Source of the DNA: Pieris napi
Lineage: Eukaryota; Arthropoda; Insecta; Lepidoptera; Pieridae
DNA length: 64,000 bases
NCBI RefSeq assembly: GCF_905475465.1
Contig: NC_062238.1
Location: 10,199,368 to 10,263,367 of the forward strand
Reading direction: 5' to 3'
Positions 46,922-58,026 of this stretch are shown piece after piece. The notes below the pieces were generated by a model that was not told the DNA's origin, did not search any database, and worked only from the letters and a program-made list of their open reading frames with translations. A program made the position numbers and the translations under genes. How positions within the stretch are numbered: the first letter of the stretch is position 1; the number at the start of each line of letters is the position of its first letter.

Positions 46922-47052
46922 TATTACAGGGGGAAAACGGGCAAGAGGCACACCTGATGTTATGTGTCCATGGACACTGACACTGCCAGAAGGCTCGCTA
47001 GCGCGCTGCCGGCCTTTTGAGACTTGATACGCTCTTTTCTTGAAGGCCCCTC
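46922..47052 (-). repeat. CR1-like LINE tail
   Basis: Degraded complement of the family: ACGGGCAAGAGGCACACCTG to ACGCTCTTTTCTTGAAGG. Confidence 0.55.
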
Positions 47053-47079
47053 AATCGAATTGAATTGAATTCTTCGACT

Positions 47080-47260
47080 GGAATCCTCAAGGCAAAAGGA
47101 AATGTGGCCGCCCAATACAGATCTGGCAACGAAGCATCATTGCAAAAACGAAGAAAGCTGGAATGACGGAGAATGCAATTAAAAGACCGATCAGGCTGGT
47201 TTTCTACGCTTTATGCCATCTGCCCCACTTGGGGGACATAGGACTTTATGGTAACCAAAG
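47080..47260 (+). pseudogene. LINE ORF 3'-end fragment
   Basis: The plus frame reads FDWNPQGKRKCGRPIQIWQR, SIIAKTKKAGMT and FYALCH. WNPQGKR..GRP...WRRS...E.KKAGMTW is a common LINE C-terminal signature. No polymerase remains. It abuts a CR1-like tail on its left (46922-47052). Confidence 0.65.
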
Positions 47261-47334
47261 CACTTTCAAAAACTACATGTGCGTTGACGGCCTTTTATTA
47301 CATTGTACTTGTGTTTCATATAGTTTTATTAATT

Positions 47335-47455
47335 GGTAAGTAGATGCGCCTGACACACGCCATCTTGTTATCGGTATGTTTTCTTCGCTATACGAATGAA
47401 TGGCAATTGCGCGCATAGAAAAATGTACTATTGCTCAGCTCAGGATACCAGGGAG
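47335..47455 (-). mobile_element. degenerate tRNA-derived SINE fragment (third family)
   Basis: GCGCCTGACACACGCCATCT, GGTATGTTTTCTTCGCTATA and GCGCGCATAGAAAAATG fit the family body; head and tail are lost. Confidence 0.4.
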
Positions 47456-47524
47456 TCAAAATCACACTATCAGATGAAACATTCACTGAGAATTTATAAA
47501 AATCACGCCACCGTCGAACGAAAG

Positions 47525-47666
47525 GGCCGATTTACATTATCTTAGTGTTTAGGAGAGTGCTTTAGGATAGTACTTTAGTTGAAACATGTAAACGCTACGC
47601 TAAAGAACTTGCCTTTCAAGTTGTACTAAAGCACTCTCCTAAACACTAAGATAATGTAAATCGGCC
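47525..47666. mobile_element. 142-bp MITE with about 41-bp TIRs
   Basis: GGCCGATTTACATTATCTTA (47525) continues through GTGTTTAGGAGAGTGCTTTA and is mirrored to 47666. Only about 60 bp separates the arms. No coding region; the superfamily is not determined from the ends. Confidence 0.72.
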
Positions 47667-48278
47667 ATAACTGTAACTGCATTAGAGTCCATCTACCAAA
47701 AATCTTCGCAGGAGTATTCGGAAGGGGTCCAATCCACTATGATAATATAATTTTGTTGTTTTAAATATATGTTGTTTACTTTAAGGATGTACTCAGAGCA
47801 ATGAGAAGTAAATAGTTAGAACCAGTACGCATTCCCACGATTGTGGCTGGCGTGTGCTATCCTCATTAGCTTTGCTTCCGCTTACGATTTGATTGCAGTG
47901 AGTGCACTCATATATCGTTTAAAATCGCATTGGTTGGTATTGTTTAAATGTCGTACTCATACTATACCCGATTAATGAACGATGACTCATCAAAGGCGTA
48001 TTTTTTGCGTATAAGAAATATATAATATCGTAGGTTCTAGTCGAAAAGTATGGGTATCGTATCACAATCCTTACGACATATTTCTGAAATGATATAAGAT
48101 ATAATATGTGTAGGAATAGTGCATTTTTCGAACAAATGCTAATAAAAACAATATTCGCAACTGAAAATATATATTTCAGGAGTTTGGGTTAAAGATAGTG
48201 AGTCTTTGTTACCATGGTTACAATTATATATATAATAAACGGACATCTATGGTATCAGGTACTAGCTTCAATCCAGGA

Positions 48279-48436
48279 CTAGCGGTATCTCCCGGCTTCA
48301 CACGGCTGGACACTTGTTTTATATAATATATATTCTATGTGGGAAGTTTACGGTGGAATTTTTTTTCAAATTGGTCCAGTAGTTTTGGGACCCAATTAAA
48401 GCAAGTGAACGATTAAATCTCTCCTCTTTGAAATAT
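48279..48436 (-). mobile_element. possible Helitron-like remnant
   Basis: Plus-strand CTAGCGGTATCTCCCGGCTT at the left and GTCCAGTAGTTTTGGGA...CTCCTCTTTGAAATATTAG at the right resemble the two ends of a second lepidopteran Helitron family. Boundaries are degenerate. Confidence 0.4.
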
Positions 48437-48980
48437 TAGTGTAAATTATCATTAGTAGTAAAAATAATAAAAAAGCATTAATTTTTAACAAATGCAAACA
48501 GGTTTACTAAAACCAAAAAATTGATCCTACTGCAAAATATTATGATCCATGCGTAAAACTACAAATGTTTTTTAACTATTCATTTTTAAAAACCATATGA
48601 GAAATATTGAAAAAGTTTAAACAGTTTAGTGCATGGTGAATTTTATACGCCTACATCTCCCGTCTTTTGTTAACGGTGAAGATTAGGTGGATTCCATATT
48701 GGGATTTATTATAAAGATTACGACTAAATAGCGGACGTCGGCTGCGAACCGGTTGATTCGATTCGGTTTAATAATAATTATATCGAAGGAACGGATTTAA
48801 TATGAAAGCTTACATAAAGTTCTCTCTGGAATATTACAATAATTAATTCTTTTAATGCCGTAAATAAAGTGTAGGAAGCGTAAGAAATGGTATGAATTGT
48901 TTTATCGTTATTTAATTTAATTGTATTAAACACGCTAATGTATCTATGTACATTTCAATAATATTTCATACCATACTTTT

Positions 48981-49223
48981 TTCTTGCACGGTTTGTGCAT
49001 TAGCCAGCGTCAAGTATAAGATTTTTATAATTCGTGCTTTTTGCCTTAGAAATTCGACCATGTCCTCCATGTACGGTTTAGGCACTCGCCCGGTACCGCA
49101 CAACCCTTCCAAAGGCCGAGAACAAATTTAAATTAAATTAAAACTTACCCTCGAACCGGGAATCGAACCCGGTACCCCTCACCTAGCTGCCACTTAATAA
49201 GACCGCTAGGCTATGAGGCCCCT
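48981..49223 (-). mobile_element. tRNA-derived SINE with 12-bp target duplication
   Basis: TACCATACTTTT flanks both sides (48969-48980, 49224-49235). The same promoter boxes and body as 29140-29384 appear, with about 90% visible identity and small indels. Confidence 0.85.
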
Positions 49224-49404
49224 TACCATACTTTTACCAATTACTATGAAAGTTTAATGACAGAGCGATGATGAAGATGCCGGTAGCGATTCATGACTAA
49301 GATTCTTGGTAGAATGCTTACATGACCCCGAGTTTCTCCATTCGTTGCTATGATTTGAATGGGTTTAGTGGGTAGCGCCGTAGTGAAACCACATTTACAC
49401 ATCC

Positions 49405-50020
49405 ATATTTATTATTATTATTATTTACTTAACACACTGGCAGCTTTTAATAAGCTGATGCGCGTGTATTATGGGATTTGGAGAAACTTATCCAGTCTAT
49501 TTTTAAAGGTGTTCACAGATGGTGCACTGATCACACTTTCCGGAAGCCTATTCCAGTCGGCCACTACACGGTTTGGGAGAAAGCTCTTTAGGGAATTTGT
49601 GTTGTGTTGAGTGGTCTTAAGTTTTAAAGAACTACCCCTCAAATGTGTATTTTCACTTAAAATAAAGAGCTTCTCAATTCCTGGAACATTATAGTGGCCA
49701 GTGAGGATTTTATAGGTTTCAATGAGATTTCCTCGTAATCTCCTACTTCCTAAATCAGTAAGGTCAATTAGTGCTTTCAGACGCTCATTATAAGATTTCT
49801 TCCTGAATGACCTGATCATTTTCGTGGCTTTTCTTTGAACCCTTTCAAGCATACTAATATCCTTTATGAAATAAGGATCCCAAATGCTGTAGGCATACTC
49901 TAATAGTGGTCTAATGTAACATTTATATATCTTTAAGAGTGTTCTTGGTGACAGGCAAGGCATATTTGTAAAAAAATATCTGTTAAATGTATTAAAATAT
50001 GTACTATATATAAAATACAT
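49405..50020 (-). pseudogene. CR1-like LINE 3' fragment (reverse transcriptase C-terminus)
   Basis: A minus-strand frame at 49469-50020 encodes the post-RT thumb: YIRPLLEYAYSIWDPY, ERVQRKATKMI and, at the end, WNRLPESVI...FKNRLDKFL. This arrangement is typical of CR1/jockey-type ORF2 ends. The element stops in a short (AAT)n tract at about 49408-49430, a common CR1/L2 3' tail. The RT core is absent, so this is a 5'-truncated dead copy. The start near 50000 is approximate. Confidence 0.8.
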
Positions 50021-50057
50021 ATTAGAGATGAAATAGATACATATTTTTATAATAATA

Positions 50058-50262
50058 ATCCAGTGGTGCTATAACCCAATATGTCCGTTTATTTGCTCGT
50101 TTTTCTTTCATAAACAAGTAGGTGATCAGCCTACTGTCTAACATGGCGATTTTTGGATTTGAAACATACCGGTTTCGATACGACGTTTTCCTTCTCGAAG
50201 ATGCATATCCAAAAAGTCCATTGGTACAAGGTCGGGGATGAATGGGAACGTACGACCTCTGA
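50058..50262 (-). mobile_element. degenerate tRNA-derived SINE (third family)
   Basis: CCAGTGGTGCTATAACCC, AAGTAGGTGATCAGCCTACT and GTCCATTGGTACAAGGTCGG are recognisable but strongly mutated. Confidence 0.5.
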
Positions 50263-51427
50263 TATTTACATATTTTTTATAGTTCTTTTTAAAAATAAGA
50301 ACAGAAGACCATTTTATTATTTACACTATTGATGTCTATTGTAGAAATTATTTTTCCTAAATTATCTTGCCATAAATTTTTTCCATTATTTATACTGCAT
50401 CAACAATCTACAAACAATACGATGTCGACATTCCTCAATGTTCCTACGCCGCTAAGCATATTATATGTATTCAATTTCTCGACTTCAACTAGTGGAGCCT
50501 TCGGGCCAATCAGGAAGAGCTCAACATCCTTCCTCCACAATACCAATATTATACAGTTGAGTTTGTTTGGTTAGCAGTGAAAATTAAATAATTAATGTTT
50601 TGGATAGAACTTTTATCAAGACTATATTACACTTTGTCAGCCCTAATACTAGTGGAGAATGAAACCAAAATGTTGCAAAAATATGAACAAATATTGCTTT
50701 TAGAGAGCTTTAGCTTTTATACTTGAATGGCTATATATCACAAACGTATGACAAAATTGTTCATTATTCGCGTGTGATATGCACGGATCTTAATTTACCA
50801 GTGCTGCGGTGAACAAAAATGTTCTGAAGCTTTCTATAAATTCAACCAACGTAAGCCAACTTTAACAAAAAATTATTAAGGCATTCCGTCACCTATTGTG
50901 CGTCCAACGAACTCTTCAGTAGTCGCAGTCTCGCTCGAGTGGGTAAATCCGTCTCAAAGTATGGTTTTCGGTGTCGGAAACATCGTATTATTGGATTAAG
51001 CGGTACATTACACCGGCCATTTATCGGCACTTGCGCCAATTTAGTGATTGGTGACGTCCGTCTATTATCCAATTTGTATGGATTTGTGACATTGATCGTT
51101 TTCATATTTTGTATTTATTGTTTCCTGCACGACCTCTGGACTTTAAACTCATAATATTACTGACGAAAGTATATTTAAAATTCCTTTAATGAATAACGCC
51201 AATTTATAAACCATTTATTCACTTGAATATACAAAGACTTACTGTAATTAGTGCTTTGCTTACAGCTTTCTCTCAAGAGATATCAACGTATCAGCAGAAA
51301 TCAATCAACAGTTGTAAATAAAACAATGTGTTTATTCATTATAATTTGTAATATTTAGAACCCCTTTTAAGTAAAGAAATACCTGAATCAGGGTTCCCAG
51401 CTCTTCCATAACAAATTTAATAGTAAG
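50263..51427. other. intergenic DNA with anonymous frames
   Basis: Frames of 70-81 codons at 50329-50574 and on both strands at 50893-51154 lack recognised motifs. The second region is more balanced in composition and may be a decayed transposon. Confidence 0.4.
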
Positions 51428-51556
51428 TGCATGAGTGAATGTGTGGCTGCATGTGAGTGAGAGAGTGAGTTTGTGAGTGAGTGAGTGAGTGAGTTTGTGA
51501 GTGAGTGAGTGTGTGAGTGAGGGAGTCAGCGAGTGAGTGAGTTTGTGAGTGAAATG
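51428..51556 (+). repeat. (GTGAGTGA)n-type microsatellite
   Basis: An imperfect array of GAGT/GTGA units interspersed with TTTGTGAGTGAGTGAG. Similar short GTGAGTGT runs occur in the LINE 3' UTR repeats at 29930 and 61920, so it may have grown from one. Confidence 0.8.
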
Positions 51557-51924
51557 TGTAACTACGTATTAGGTCTCAGAAGCTGTACTTAATAATTTCA
51601 AAACACAAAATACAATCACAATTAGAAAATAGAATTAATGATTTCATCGACGAAAATAGAATTCACCTTCAGTTATTTCAATAATGATACAGAGTCGATT
51701 TCTCTATTCAACGTATAAATTTGCAAACATGCCTGATACAAGATTAAAAAGTACATAACATGCAAATCCTCGACCAACTCGTTATATCGATAATGACGTC
51801 ATTACCTTGCTCGCTAGTGAGCCTTACGTTGTATAATGATCCTCTTAATATACAGTTAACAAAAACGTTTCGTTGATAACACATAGAAAGATGTTTCCTA
51901 CAAATAAATTAATTGGTGTTTTTT

Positions 51925-52024
51925 TTATAGAACAGGGACCATACGGGCAGGAGGATCTGATGTTAGGTGATAATGCCCATGGACACTCATTGCCAGAGGT
52001 GTCGCGAGTGCGTTGCCGGACTTA
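51925..52024 (-). repeat. CR1-like LINE tail, 3' part
   Basis: TTTTTTATAGAACAGGGACC to GCGAGTGCGTTGCCGGAC, complement of the family. Confidence 0.55.
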
Positions 52025-52088
52025 CATGCATGTTTGCATGCTATACGTGTTTAATGCAAGGTTCTGATAGAGCCAAATAAATGCTGCT

Positions 52089-52161
52089 GAGACCTCGGTA
52101 GAATACGTCTTGAATAGCTTCTGAATAGCGATTGAATAGCTTCCGAATAGCGGTTGAATAG
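52089..52161. repeat. short tandem repeat around TTGAATAGC
   Basis: TTGAATAGCTTC, TGAATAGCGA, TTGAATAGCTTC, CGAATAGCGG and TTGAATAGG follow one another, a 22-23-bp double unit repeated about twice. Confidence 0.6.
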
Positions 52162-52497
52162 GCATGAACGAAGTATTACATGCCTCTTTCCGAAGTAGGG
52201 TGTGCAAATACAGTCCATCTCGAATAAGAAAATGCCTATTTTGTATACTTAATCTACCTATATTACTTGTTATATGTAAAATAATTAAACTGTATAAATA
52301 CATATGTAACTATATTTATAGGGAGCGTTCAAGTATTATGTAACGAATTTTGGATTGGGGGGGTCCTTTTGTAAAACGTTATGATTCGGGGCGGGGATTG
52401 AATTACGCGTTGTTGTTAATATTATTCGACTTTTCAGTACTTTACACCACATAATGGTAACTTTTAGGTATAAAGAGTCACTAGGTGGTCACAAAAT

Positions 52498-55030
52498 TTT
52501 TTTTTTTTTTTTTTTTTATTTCTTTATTCGTTATCTCAAAGATTTTACAATAGCTGATAAGTGATTGGGGCCTCCTTTTAAGCGCATAAGCACTTGTGTT
52601 AGGAGAACCCGCTCTTCCATTACATAGGTGTACTAACTAATTATAATTTAATTTAACACGTATAGCTAAGCTAAGTATTACAATTTTACAATTTACTAAA
52701 CATAATCTAAGGTTAAAATGTGAATAATGATATATGTGTGTATGTGTATGTGTGTGTGTGTGTTTGTGTGTTTATGAGAGTGAATTTTCATGACTGATTG
52801 TAGAAGTTGACTATTTACTAGTGTATTATGATTCATGATTACCTACAAAGGCTTCAGTGTCTTCATAGCTAAATGTTTCTAGGATGTTAAGTAGCGACGT
52901 TTTACATTCATGTTTATTCAATGTGTATATATTTAATATTTTATTTAATTTATTATAAAGTTTAGCAGCTTGGCATTGAAATTGTCTCATAGCAAAAACT
53001 GATTTAGATCTCTCAACAGGAGCAACAGTATATTTGCGTCTTTTGCTCAGTTTGCGACCATCATATTTAAGAGACTTGTGCAATCTTAAGGTAGTGCAAA
53101 AAATGTACAGTTGCCTGACCGATAAGACACCACAAGAGGCATAAAGATCAGAGGTGGAAAATCTATAAGGCTTAAACATCATTACTTTTAGTAAAATTCT
53201 TTGTGCCCTCTCCAGTTCCAGGAACTTCATCTTTGTAGCACCCCCCCAAACTGGGATACAGTACACTAAAATTGACTGAGCCAGCGATGTGTATATCTGT
53301 ATTAGTAGATGTTTGTCAGCGATGTGCCTTAGAGTTTTAAATGTCCAGATAAGCTTTCGAATCCTACTTATAACTTGTTCTAGGTGCTCATGCCATGACA
53401 TTCTTTGATCAACTACCACTCCTAGATATTTAGTGTGATGAACTTTATTTATAGTTTTACATGTACAGTTTACTCTGGTGCTACAGTTATGTATTTTTAT
53501 TTCTAGATCTGTTTGAGGTTGGGCGCTATTGTATTTAGTGAAGAAAATGTAGTTAGTTTTACTTACGTTTAATGATAATAAGTTTTCTCTTAACCAGTTA
53601 TCTATTTTGGAAAGCCCTATTTCTGTATGTCGACGCACCGAGTCAATAGTTTTCCCAGTGAAGACAACAGCAGTGTCATCCGCGTAGGAGTAGACTTTCC
53701 CACTATCAATTCTTAAATCGCATAAACTGTTTATGTAGATTAAGAATAAGGTCGGCCCCAGAACACTACCTTGTGGGACCCCATATGTGACGTCAGATTG
53801 TTCGCTGATGTATTGACCTATTTTAACTGCTTGCTTTCGTTCACTGAGGTAATCAGCGAACAATGTGAGTGGAATACCCCTAATACCAATGTTCTCTAGT
53901 CTCTGCACCAGAATAGGGACAGAAACCGTATCAAATGCCTTTTTTAAGTCGATAAAAACTGTGATACATTTATTACCTTTATCAACTTCATTAACAATAT
54001 GACAAGATAGTGAGGTAACTGCATCTTCGGTTGACAGACCCTGTCTAAAACCGAATTGTGAGTCTGAAAGTAGACTATACTTCTGGAGGTAGGTAATTAG
54101 TCTTTTATTAATTAATTTTTCAAGTACTTTTGATATGGCAGTGAGAACGGAGATTGGGCGATAATTTGAAACATCTTCTCTGTTACCATTCTTGTAAACA
54201 GGTGTAATAATTGCTTGTTTTAGCGCAGGTGGAAACACTCCCTGTCGGAAGCAGAGATTAACCAAATGAGTAATTATGGGCACAACTAGCTCCCTAGTAT
54301 ATTTAAGAAACTTGGTGCTTATACCATCCCAGCCAGGAGCACTGTCAGTTTTGAGACTCACAATAGTCAGGTATACTTCATGAGGGTCAGTTTCTAGAAG
54401 CACAAAAGACGAGACCTGGGAACAGTTGGGTCTAATCACATCTGTTCTATTATGTAACGTCGTAACTGGAATTATCTCTTTAGCTAAGTTTTTACCAATG
54501 TTTGAAAAATAATCGTTTACCAAATTAACCGAATTTTGAGGAGAAACATTTAAATTTAGTAATTCTAGATTTTGCGTTTTAGGTTGGTTACGATAAGTGA
54601 GGGTATTTATTTTCTTCCACAAAGTTTTCGGGTTTTTTATACTCTTAGCAAGGTCTTCTTTTTCATATTTACGTTTGACTTTCTTTATTAAACTATTGCA
54701 GAAATTCCTATATCTCCTGTATGTAATTTTAAGAATTTCATTATGAGGATCAGCTCGGAGTTTTGCTTGCATAGCATTTCTATTACGAATACATCTAACA
54801 ATTCCTAAGGTAATCCATGGTTTAATAAGGCGTTCCTTATTCGGGATAGCTCTAGTGATAGTATTGGATTGAATACACTGCTTTAAAATAGATATTAATT
54901 TATTAGTTAAGATTATAGGGTTATTATAGTAAATTAGATCATTTATGTTGCTGTTTTTTAAATAACTTAAAGCGCCTTCCATGTTGATTGAAGATTTAAT
55001 TTTCGAGGTAAAAATGAGAGAATTTTCGAG
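52498..55030 (-). mobile_element. 5'-truncated CR1/jockey-group LINE with poly(A) tail
   Basis: A 2.53-kb minus-strand insertion. The 3' end is the poly(T) run starting near 52498 on the plus strand. The 5' end stops at 55030 inside the open frame. A 6-bp CAAAAT flanks both sides (52492-52497 and 55031-55036) and reads as the target site duplication. The endonuclease domain is missing, as expected from incomplete reverse transcription. The reverse transcriptase frame has no stop or frameshift, which suggests a recent insertion. It sits inside a MITE (52321-55152). Confidence 0.85.
52826..55030 (-). CDS. LINE ORF2 reverse transcriptase, N-terminally truncated
   Basis: About 734 uninterrupted codons. 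Counting from the first codon at the junction: a Lys/Arg-rich linker (about 60-190), then RT motifs VYKNGNREDVSNYRPIS (about 279-295), FGFRQGLS (327-334), FIDLKKAFD (360-368), GVPQGSVLGPTLF (418-430) and YADDTAVVF with catalytic YADD at about 450-453, then a thumb region ending near CETFSYEDTEAF-like residues. This is the non-LTR retrotransposon polymerase that copies its own RNA at a nicked target. No N-terminal APE-type endonuclease is present, so this copy should be unable to move itself. The first internal ATG is at 54982. Confidence 0.92.
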   Translation of the reverse strand, partial: LENSLIFTSKIKSSINMEGALSYLKNSNINDLIYYNNPIILTNKLISILKQCIQSNTITRAIPNKERLIKPWITLGIVRCIRNRNAMQAKLRADPHNEILKITYRRYRNFCNSLIKKVKRKYEKEDLAKSIKNPKTLWKKINTLTYRNQPKTQNLELLNLNVSPQNSVNLVNDYFSNIGKNLAKEIIPVTTLHNRTDVIRPNCSQVSSFVLLETDPHEVYLTIVSLKTDSAPGWDGISTKFLKYTRELVVPIITHLVNLCFRQGVFPPALKQAIITPVYKNGNREDVSNYRPISVLTAISKVLEKLINKRLITYLQKYSLLSDSQFGFRQGLSTEDAVTSLSCHIVNEVDKGNKCITVFIDLKKAFDTVSVPILVQRLENIGIRGIPLTLFADYLSERKQAVKIGQYISEQSDVTYGVPQGSVLGPTLFLIYINSLCDLRIDSGKVYSYADDTAVVFTGKTIDSVRRHTEIGLSKIDNWLRENLLSLNVSKTNYIFFTKYNSAQPQTDLEIKIHNCSTRVNCTCKTINKVHHTKYLGVVVDQRMSWHEHLEQVISRIRKLIWTFKTLRHIADKHLLIQIYTSLAQSILVYCIPVWGGATKMKFLELERAQRILLKVMMFKPYRFSTSDLYASCGVLSVRQLYIFCTTLRLHKSLKYDGRKLSKRRKYTVAPVERSKSVFAMRQFQCQAAKLYNKLNKILNIYTLNKHECKTSLLNILETFSYEDTEAFVGNHES

Positions 55031-55458
55031 CAAAATGTTTTACTAGTTACAGTACTGTACTTGGTTACAGTAAAACGTTACGGCGCGTTACACGGGGGGA
55101 GGGGGGGTCAATAATCTCCAAAAATTGCGTGACGTAATACTTGAACGCTCCCTAAAATTAAATTACTAATGTCGAAAACGTATTAAAATATATTAATTAT
55201 ACTTTTTTAAGCTAGAATATTTACAAGTATTTATTTATCCAAACACATTCTATATAGAATATTATTCCGTATTTCTATAGAGTTTTTTACTGTTAATAAC
55301 TGTTAATCTCATTACGGCTAATATTTTTCAAACGATAATAGGCCTAATTAGATTAGGAAGATAATGCTAAATGCCCTGAACCTGTAAAGGGCAAGTGATG
55401 TTTTATACAAACAGAAATTATTTAATGTATTAAAAAATCGTTATCACCACAACTGCAG

Positions 55459-56630
55459 CTGAGTTTCATCATCGGACGTCGAGGCAAAATACGAAATTCC
55501 GTATCACCTCGACGCAGTTTTTGCCGCGCACTACTATATGGATTTAGTATCTCACTGAAGTATTTCCGAACCAATTCGACTTAGAGTCCTTGGTACTCTA
55601 TTACCAATTCTTAAAAGGCTGGCAGCGCACTCGCGAGACCTCTGGCATTGAGAGTATCCATGGGCAGCTCACTTAACATCAGGTGAGCCTCCTGCCCGTT
55701 TGCCCCCTGTTCTATAAAAAAAGTAATCTCTGTTTGTTGTTATAACATCAGTGCACTTAATTTAATACCCAGAGTCCGGACATACCAATTGTCAGCCTAA
55801 TGTCGCATTATAGTCTCCCCGGTCGTGTTTAATGGATTTAGTGGCGTATCAAACGAATGTAGATAATGCGGTTAAATCGAGATTTGGGATTGTTATTTCT
55901 TAGATGTTTACGATATCATTTTAATGACCTAAGCATGAATGACGTGTAGTGATTTAATGTTTTTGAGTACATTTGAAAATCACGCCTCGGTTGTATAATT
56001 AATTGAAGGCATATATAAGATTTCTTATCTATAGTACAGTCTACTAATGACAATTGATATATTATAGAAATAAAAAAAAAAATGTGTGCGTGTACTAGGT
56101 GTACACACGTAAGAAGTGAAACTTCTTTATGACCTTATTTTTCGAAAAATGATCTACTATATGCAACTTTACAGAAATTGGTTAAATAAAGTTAAATTAG
56201 ATAAAGATTAACAAAAGGCTTTTATTATCATAGACATGAATACAAATACAATTATTTCATTTTAACTTATTACTGTACTACCTACTATGTAGTACTAAGA
56301 TTATTACAGAATTTCATTAATTGTAATAGAATTATTAGTATTACTATCATTGTTATCGTTATTATATATTTTTGTTACTAATGGCTTCGAATCTCTTCGG
56401 ATCAACCGTGGTAGGGACAAGAAAAAGATGGCGCGTAACCGAAAAATGTGACAAATGTGTGTAAATTTTTTTCCAACGCCGATAAAGAAGTTCAAAAAGC
56501 ATTTATTATATTTTTAGAGTAACGGTATTTTATTGTGTTACGTATAAGTGTGGAACGGCGGAGCGCGTACAGGTAATACGGGTGTAATTTCGTATTCTGC
56601 CTCGACGTCCGATGATGAAATTCAGCACCA
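55459..56630. repeat. inverted pair of a 40-bp conserved block
   Basis: TTTCATCATCGGACGTCGAG (about 55466) and its complement CTCGACGTCCGATGATGAAA (about 56612), with flanking AATTTCGTATT.TGCC matching too. The blocks face each other across 1.1 kb containing a LINE tail and the start of the long-TIR element. Confidence 0.6.
55511..55720 (+). repeat. CR1-like LINE tail, nearly full length
   Basis: GTTTTTGCCGCGCACTACTA through GCCCCCTGTTCTATAAAAAA. Confidence 0.62.
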
Positions 56631-57343
56631 GGTATTCATCCGAACAACTCCTCTGAACACTGTCCAGGGTAAAGAGAGTGAACTTTACTACTTTACTATA
56701 CTAGCATCGAGATAATTACGTTTTAAAAGTATAGAGATATTGCCGATTTTCAAAAGATCGACAAAGCTAAATCATTAGAGTGAATAAGCTAACACTTACT
56801 TTATTAAGAATTTAGGTTCATAAAAGGTCTAATCGGAAACTAAAAAAGGTCTTACTCGGCTGTACCTATATATACGTATAGGCAAACATGGCACTGTAAT
56901 TCCCTTTTGAGACGTAAATTAATTTACTAGTTGGTATTAGAAGTTTTAAGTGTATGTTCGAAATACATAATTTTAATAAAATTTGATGAGGGTAATAATA
57001 TTGTTACTTGGCTGATTGTCACATTTTTTGTAAGTCACCGTTAAGTTTTACTTGGGTTATGTTAGACGCATTAATGTTTTGTTTTATACTTTTTTGTTAA
57101 TTATATTCTCAATCAATGAAATTCTGTAATAATCTTAGTAGTAATAAGGTAAAATGAAATAATTTTGTATTTGTATTCACGTCTATGATAATAAAAGCCT
57201 TTTGTTAAACTTTATCTAATTTAACTTTATTTAACCAATTTCTGTAAGGTTGCATATAGTAGATCATTTTTCGAAAAATAAGGTCATAAAGAAGTTTCAC
57301 TTCTTACGTGTGTACACCTAGTACACGCACACATTTTTTTTTT
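56072..57343. mobile_element. 1.27-kb element with inverted ends of over 200 bp
   Basis: The left arm (56072 to about 56325) and right arm (about 57118-57343) are near-identical inverted copies, starting AAAATGTGTGCGTGTACTAG and GTACACACGTAAGAAG and running through AAACTTCTTTATGACC. The left side extends into a 200-bp unit with GATGGCGCGTAACCG and GATAAAGAAGTTC. No coding region is recognised. The left part recurs at 60161-60745. Confidence 0.65.
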
Positions 57344-58026
57344 AATAGTTACGTCCTCAATTTATAACTTTATAGTGAGTGTATTGTGTGTTTTGGGCAC
57401 AAAGAGAGGTTAGACTGATACTGATATCTTTATCTTTAGTTTCCATACAGCCTTTTTTTATTCATACAAATGGAATCCTACATAACTTTAACACATTTTA
57501 ATCCTAAATTAAGTTTCTTACCTTTGTAGCTAAGAGTTAAATCAGACAAGTCGTTTTATATATTATTGTGTAAACAATTTGATCTTAAATTGTATTAGAT
57601 TCATATTAATTGTTAGCCTGGCGAGGGATGACGTTAACGGGTTTCCAGCTGAGTTATAAGTTACTCAAGTAAAATCAATTATGCCGTGATCAACAGAGCT
57701 TTACTGACCCAAGATTTATCTAAATATTATACCCGCGGCTATTGCGTAGAGTTAGGATAAATTGAATTCTTTTCGTGTGATAATATGATAAGAAATAAAT
57801 TGAATAAAGCATTTTTGAGCTATTGAAGAATACTGTATGAACACGATAAACTCAAAATTCACCAAACGGATTTTGGTATGTTTTTATTAATTGAGCAATG
57901 TTGGCCGTCGTCAGATTATTATCAAGTATTTGCAACAACAATAAAACAGTAATTTTACGTTAAACTATTATGAACCAATGAACATTCTTCCTTCTTCAGG
58001 AATTACCTATCTATTGATAAAAAAAT
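57344..58026. other. intergenic DNA without recognised features
   Basis: AT-rich, no supported frame or repeat apart from the flanking elements. The same is true of 58320-58830 and 62110-62980. Confidence 0.5.

Larger units (their letters stand above)
52321..55152. mobile_element. MITE (GGGAGCGTTCAAGTATTA ends) split by a LINE
   Basis: The left end at 52321 reads GGGAGCGTTCAAGTATTA and the right end at 55152 is its inverted counterpart. Removing the LINE at 52498-55030 and one CAAAAT restores an element of about 290 bp, matching the uninterrupted copy at 45339-45623 in the opposite orientation. TA flanks both outer ends. Confidence 0.8.

Noticed and set aside
33132..48352. Su(H)-like TGTGGGAA sites in and near fng (33135, 48340)
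   Set aside because: Notch feedback on fng is plausible, but a degenerate 8-mer is expected several times in 64 kb by chance, and these are isolated.
56304..56495. Identical 61-63-codon frames at 56304 and 60385 as a conserved gene
   Set aside because: They lie in two nearly identical transposon copies, so identity reflects recent duplication rather than coding constraint.
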